A stretch of 64,000 bases of DNA from Saprospirales bacterium. Its GTDB lineage: Bacteria > Bacteroidota > Bacteroidia > Chitinophagales > Saprospiraceae. A model generated the notes under the pieces. It was not told the DNA's origin, ran no database searches, and saw only the letters and a list, made by a program, of their open reading frames with translations. Both the position numbers and the translations under genes were made by a program. Location of the stretch: NCBI GenBank assembly GCA_002698985.1, contig PAAY01000085.1, positions 45,361 through 109,360 on the forward strand. The letters are read 5' to 3'. Below are positions 61,924 through 64,000 of the stretch, piece by piece; the first letter of the stretch is position 1; each line of letters opens with the position of its first letter.

Positions 61924-62001
61924 CTATGGATGACCATAGAAGTAGAAAAAATAAAAGCTAAAAAAGCAGCTTCCGGATGTGTTGAAGTTCGATCTGTTCA
62001 T
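61924..62001 (-). CDS. leader peptide 2 of the Phe/Tyr operon attenuator
   Basis: This 25-residue ORF has an ATG start and a TAG stop. It begins MNRSNFNTSGSC and continues with FFSFYFFYFY at residues 13-22, then ends GHP. Ten of its 25 residues are Phe or Tyr (7 Phe, 3 Tyr). Region 1 of the attenuator lies in codons 9-12, just before the aromatic run, and region 2 begins at the stop codon. A ribosome stalled for lack of charged tRNA(Phe) or tRNA(Tyr) would therefore favour the antiterminator, while one reaching the stop would cover region 2 and allow the terminator. It starts 12 bases after the T tract of attenuator 1, so it is only transcribed after readthrough there. Confidence 0.85.
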   Translation of the reverse strand: MNRSNFNTSGSCFFSFYFFYFYGHP

Positions 62002-62013
62002 TGCACTGTGGTC

Positions 62014-62043
62014 AAAAAAAAAGTCCCGGCGATGCGGGACTTT
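62014..62043 (-). terminator. attenuator 1: intrinsic terminator in the leader
   Basis: On the minus strand AAAGTCCCG and CGGGACTTT pair around CATCGC, with a run of nine T. The sequence AGTCCC in its 5' arm can pair with GGGACT at 62079-62084, one base past the leader peptide 1 stop codon. That pairing is a weaker (6-bp) competing antiterminator. A TTTACGG/CCGTAAA hairpin (62085-62102) over the last codons may act as the pause stem. Confidence 0.87.
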
Positions 62044-62085
62044 CCATTTTATCTTCTGTTTCAGAACAACAAAGCGGCAGTCCCT

Positions 62086-62142
62086 TTACGGTTGACCGTA
62101 AAAGTAAAAGCCGTAAAAAAAGCTGTTCTGATGATGGTTCAT
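62086..62142 (-). CDS. leader peptide 1 of the Phe/Tyr operon attenuator
   Basis: This 18-residue ORF reads MNHHQNSFFYGFYFYGQP and ends in TAA. Seven of eight residues from 8 to 15 are Phe or Tyr (4 Phe, 3 Tyr). It starts about 12-15 bases after the predicted transcription start and is followed by competing antiterminator and terminator sequences. The ending YGQP-stop mirrors the YGHP-stop of leader peptide 2, which suggests that the second unit arose by duplication of the first or vice versa. The peptide itself is probably not functional. Its translation senses charged tRNA(Phe) and tRNA(Tyr). Confidence 0.85.
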   Translation of the reverse strand: MNHHQNSFFYGFYFYGQP

Positions 62143-62160
62143 TGTCGTCGATTTGAGGCG

Positions 62161-62191
62161 CAAGTATAAAGGGACTGGTATTCAGATGCAA
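62161..62191 (-). promoter_or_regulatory. promoter of the Phe/Tyr biosynthesis operon
   Basis: On the minus strand TTG (62189-62191) is followed after 20 bases by TATACTTG (62161-62168), one mismatch from TAnnTTTG. This places the transcription start near 62154, just ahead of leader peptide 1. Confidence 0.6.
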
Positions 62192-62297
62192 GAATTGGGG
62201 GAAGTTTTTTTCTGAGATTTTGTTTTCCCTTCGGCAAAATCGGGGGCTGCATGCTGCTGTAAAACATAAGTTTGCGGAACAGCCACAAACCGGAAAA

Positions 62298-63620
62298 ATG
62301 CAACTCACTGAAGAAAAAATATTCAAACTGGCGCCGGACTCCGGCACTGCCCAGCGGGCCCGGGAGGTGGCGCATTTCCGGCGCTGGCACCTGCTGGCCG
62401 GCAACGGCAGAGCTATCTGGGGTGAATACGGCAACCCTTACGACCCTTTTCTGGTGGCGGCTGATTTTGAGAAACTGGCGGTGCACTGCACCTGCCCCGT
62501 GCGGCGCAAACCCTGCAAACACGGCATCGGGCTGCTGCTCACCTTTCTGCGCTACAACGGCGAGTTCAGCGTGCAGGAGCCACCGGACTGGGTGCAAAGC
62601 TGGCTGGATAAAAGGGACCGGCGTTTTGCGAAGAAAAAAGAAGAAAAACCACAACGCAGCGCCGAAGCCGAAGCGGCCCTGGCCGAACAGCGCCAACGCA
62701 ACCGCGAGCGCCGCATGGCCGATATGGCGGCCGGCCTCGACCTACTGGAAAACTGGGTGCTGGACTTGCTCCGCCAGGGCCTGGCCAGCCTGGAGGGAAG
62801 GGAAGAGGACTATTTTCAGGAACTGGCCACCCGCATGGTGGACGCCAAACTGGGCACCCTCGCCCGCCGCATCCGGCAACTGCCGCAGGTGATGACCCTG
62901 GACGACTGGCCCTCCAGGCTGTCGCAGGAGCTGGGCGAGATCTACCTGCTGGTGAAGGCCTTTCAAAAGCTGCCCACCCTGCCCGATGCCTTGCAGGACG
63001 ACCTGCTCTCACTGACAGGTGTCAACTTCAAAAAGGAAGATATACTCGCTAATGCCGGCATCACCGACCGATGGCTGGTGGCAGGGCAGTTTTTTGCCGA
63101 AGAGGACAGCAACCTGCAATCGCGCCGCACCTGGCTGATCGGTGAGCAAAGCGGCAGGATTGCCATGCTCTTGGATTTTTCATGGGGCGGCACCGGCTAC
63201 GAAAGCGATTGGCGATCCGGAAGCATCCTCGATGGCGAGGTGGTGTTTTACCCATCCAGATTGCCCTTGCGGGCTTTGGTGAAAGCGCATGAGGTGGTTA
63301 AAGACCAGCCTTTTCATTTGCCCGAAGGGCTGACCGATTTTAAGGAACTGGGAAAAAAATGGGCTGCCGCCGTGGGCACCCTGCCCTGGGTTTGGCCCTG
63401 GCCGGCAATCCTCGACGAGGTCATCCCTGTACACACTTCCGGCCGATTCTTGCTGGTTGACAAGAACAGGGATGCACTGCCCCTGGCCTGCACTCCGCAA
63501 TCGGGCTGGCAGCTGATGGCCGAAAGTGCCGGCATGCCCATTCGAATTTTCGGGCAATGGGAAGGTGAGGCTTTCCGGCCTCTGAGTGTGGTTGCTGACG
63601 TTGAGGTTCATTTTTTATAG
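62298..63620 (+). CDS. SWIM zinc finger domain protein
   Basis: This product has 440 residues from the ATG at 62298 (MQLTEEKIFKLAPDSG). A SWIM zinc-binding motif, CxC-X6-CxH, is seen in CTCPVRRKPCKHG at about residues 57-69. A Lys/Glu-rich linker (about 105-140) precedes a helical and beta C-terminal region with no motif that I know. In other bacteria such SWIM proteins head clusters with a MoxR-type AAA ATPase and VWA proteins, but none follows here within the window. An in-frame start at 62220 would add 26 residues and overlap the divergent operon promoter, so it is less likely. It may bind nucleic acid (inference from the domain). Confidence 0.82.
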   Translation: MQLTEEKIFKLAPDSGTAQRAREVAHFRRWHLLAGNGRAIWGEYGNPYDPFLVAADFEKLAVHCTCPVRRKPCKHGIGLLLTFLRYNGEFSVQEPPDWVQSWLDKRDRRFAKKKEEKPQRSAEAEAALAEQRQRNRERRMADMAAGLDLLENWVLDLLRQGLASLEGREEDYFQELATRMVDAKLGTLARRIRQLPQVMTLDDWPSRLSQELGEIYLLVKAFQKLPTLPDALQDDLLSLTGVNFKKEDILANAGITDRWLVAGQFFAEEDSNLQSRRTWLIGEQSGRIAMLLDFSWGGTGYESDWRSGSILDGEVVFYPSRLPLRALVKAHEVVKDQPFHLPEGLTDFKELGKKWAAAVGTLPWVWPWPAILDEVIPVHTSGRFLLVDKNRDALPLACTPQSGWQLMAESAGMPIRIFGQWEGEAFRPLSVVADVEVHFL

Positions 63621-63756
63621 GGCGGGGAGACCTTAAGAGGTCTGAGTCCACTGCAAAAAGCCTATGTCGGGAAAAAAACAATCATTTACATGAGATTCAA
63701 CCATTCCAGAATTCTTGTATTGTGAATTGATTTTCCTGGTAAATTATAGCACTGCT

Positions 63757-63904
63757 TCCTCCCCCCTTGAGGGGGGCAGGGGGGTGACAATCCAAATAAA
63801 TCAGTGATTTTCAGCAGTTTAAACAGTTTCAATAGTTTGGAAGGCAAGATTATATTGACACTTCTAATAAGGTGAAAATCACCCCCCTTCACCCCCCTCG
63901 AGGC
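63757..63904. repeat. inverted pair of G/C-rich blocks around an AT-rich core
   Basis: CCTCCCCCCTTGAGGGGGGC with AGGGGGGTGA (63757-63787) is mirrored by TCACCCCCCTTCACCCCCC followed by TCGAGG (63880-63904). The 95 bases between are AT-rich with AGTTTAAACAGTTTCAATAGTTT direct repeats in shorter units. The whole gap 63621-63918 holds no convincing gene. Confidence 0.5.
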
Positions 63905-63918
63905 AGGATTGATTGGTT

Positions 63919-64000
63919 CTAAGTTTCATAAAACAATTTGTATAGTTCTTTGACTTTATTGGAGAGCCTGGCAAGCGTATCCTTTGTCGGCTTCAGACCA
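63919..64000 (-). CDS. partial CDS, possible C-terminus of a reverse transcriptase-like protein
   Basis: The minus strand has an open frame from the window edge to a TAG at 63919-63921. It ends with 26 residues that read KPTKDTLARLSNKVKELY in the middle and LFYET at the end. The KPTK...RLxxKVxELY pattern is reminiscent of the helical segment that follows the polymerase core in bacterial retroelement reverse transcriptases. The fragment is too short for a firm call. It could equally be any basic helical C-terminus. Confidence 0.3.
   Translation of the reverse strand, partial: GLKPTKDTLARLSNKVKELYKLFYET

Noticed and set aside
61839..61937. Longer start for the dehydratase-aminotransferase gene
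   Set aside because: The extension would translate through the attenuator 2 terminator and gives residues unlike the family start.
62169..62182. CAGTCCCTTTA (minus strand) fully complementary to the segment after leader peptide 1, as a possible region 1
   Set aside because: It lies between the predicted -33 and -7 boxes and so would not be transcribed from the proposed promoter. It would matter only if transcription starts further upstream.
61838..62191. T-box or protein-binding riboswitch as the regulator of the Phe/Tyr operon
   Set aside because: No T-box sequence or specifier stem was seen. The aromatic-rich ORFs and competing stems are fully explained by ribosome-mediated attenuation.

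Overview
The window looks like chromosomal DNA of a Bacteroidota member, most likely a Saprospiria-type organism (inference). The supporting signs are two proteins with type IX secretion system (T9SS) type A sorting tails and one with a type B (gliding-motility C-terminal) tail, a PorP/SprF protein next to a PorE-like OmpA protein, a DAHP synthase/type II chorismate mutase fusion, a BatA-type operon, TAnnTTTG-type promoter boxes instead of Shine-Dalgarno sites, and a short very basic ribosomal protein of the kind seen in this phylum. The DNA is GC-rich except for a clearly AT-rich stretch at about 4300-7100. No rRNA, tRNA, CRISPR array or complete insertion sequence was seen.

Layout. 1-9.1 kb: gatA, two large secreted T9SS cargo proteins and an ABC-F ATPase. 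9.7-13.5 kb: a GT-C-like membrane protein diverging from a two-gene Bat operon. 13.8-21.6 kb: PLP decarboxylase, GH18 chitinase, aldehyde dehydrogenase, TraB/GumN protein, Bax-inhibitor-1 protein and thiolase. 21.8-31.1 kb: M1 peptidase, S41 tail-specific protease, SulP transporter and fatty acid desaturase. 31.4-33.5 kb: acylphosphatase plus three envelope proteins. 33.6-39.2 kb: RNase G, a 31-residue ribosomal protein, a TPR protein and HU on the minus strand, then yicC, gmk and apaG on the plus strand. 39.4-50.4 kb: PorE-like and PorP-like T9SS proteins, GT9, two surface proteins, a beta-CASP nuclease and a lipoprotein. 50.9-56.6 kb: a 1925-residue secreted metalloprotease with 18 PKD domains. 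56.7-57.5 kb: a HEPN/MNT toxin-antitoxin pair. 57.6-62.2 kb: a Phe/Tyr biosynthesis operon with its leader. 62.3-63.6 kb: a SWIM-domain protein. The window ends in a partial gene.

The most striking element is the leader of the Phe/Tyr operon (61852-62191, minus strand). It holds two consecutive attenuators. Each consists of a short ORF packed with Phe and Tyr codons (18 and 25 residues, both ending Tyr-Gly-X-Pro-stop) followed by an intrinsic terminator whose 5' arm can pair instead with sequence at or just after the leader stop codon. They precede a fused prephenate dehydratase-aminotransferase gene, tyrA, and DAHP synthase/chorismate mutase, so product supply would gate transcription twice in series.

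A second theme is the intergenic DNA. Many gaps hold dispersed or tandem short repeats and small perfect hairpins, several families recur tens of kilobases apart, and at least four genes end inside such repeats, which supply their last codons.
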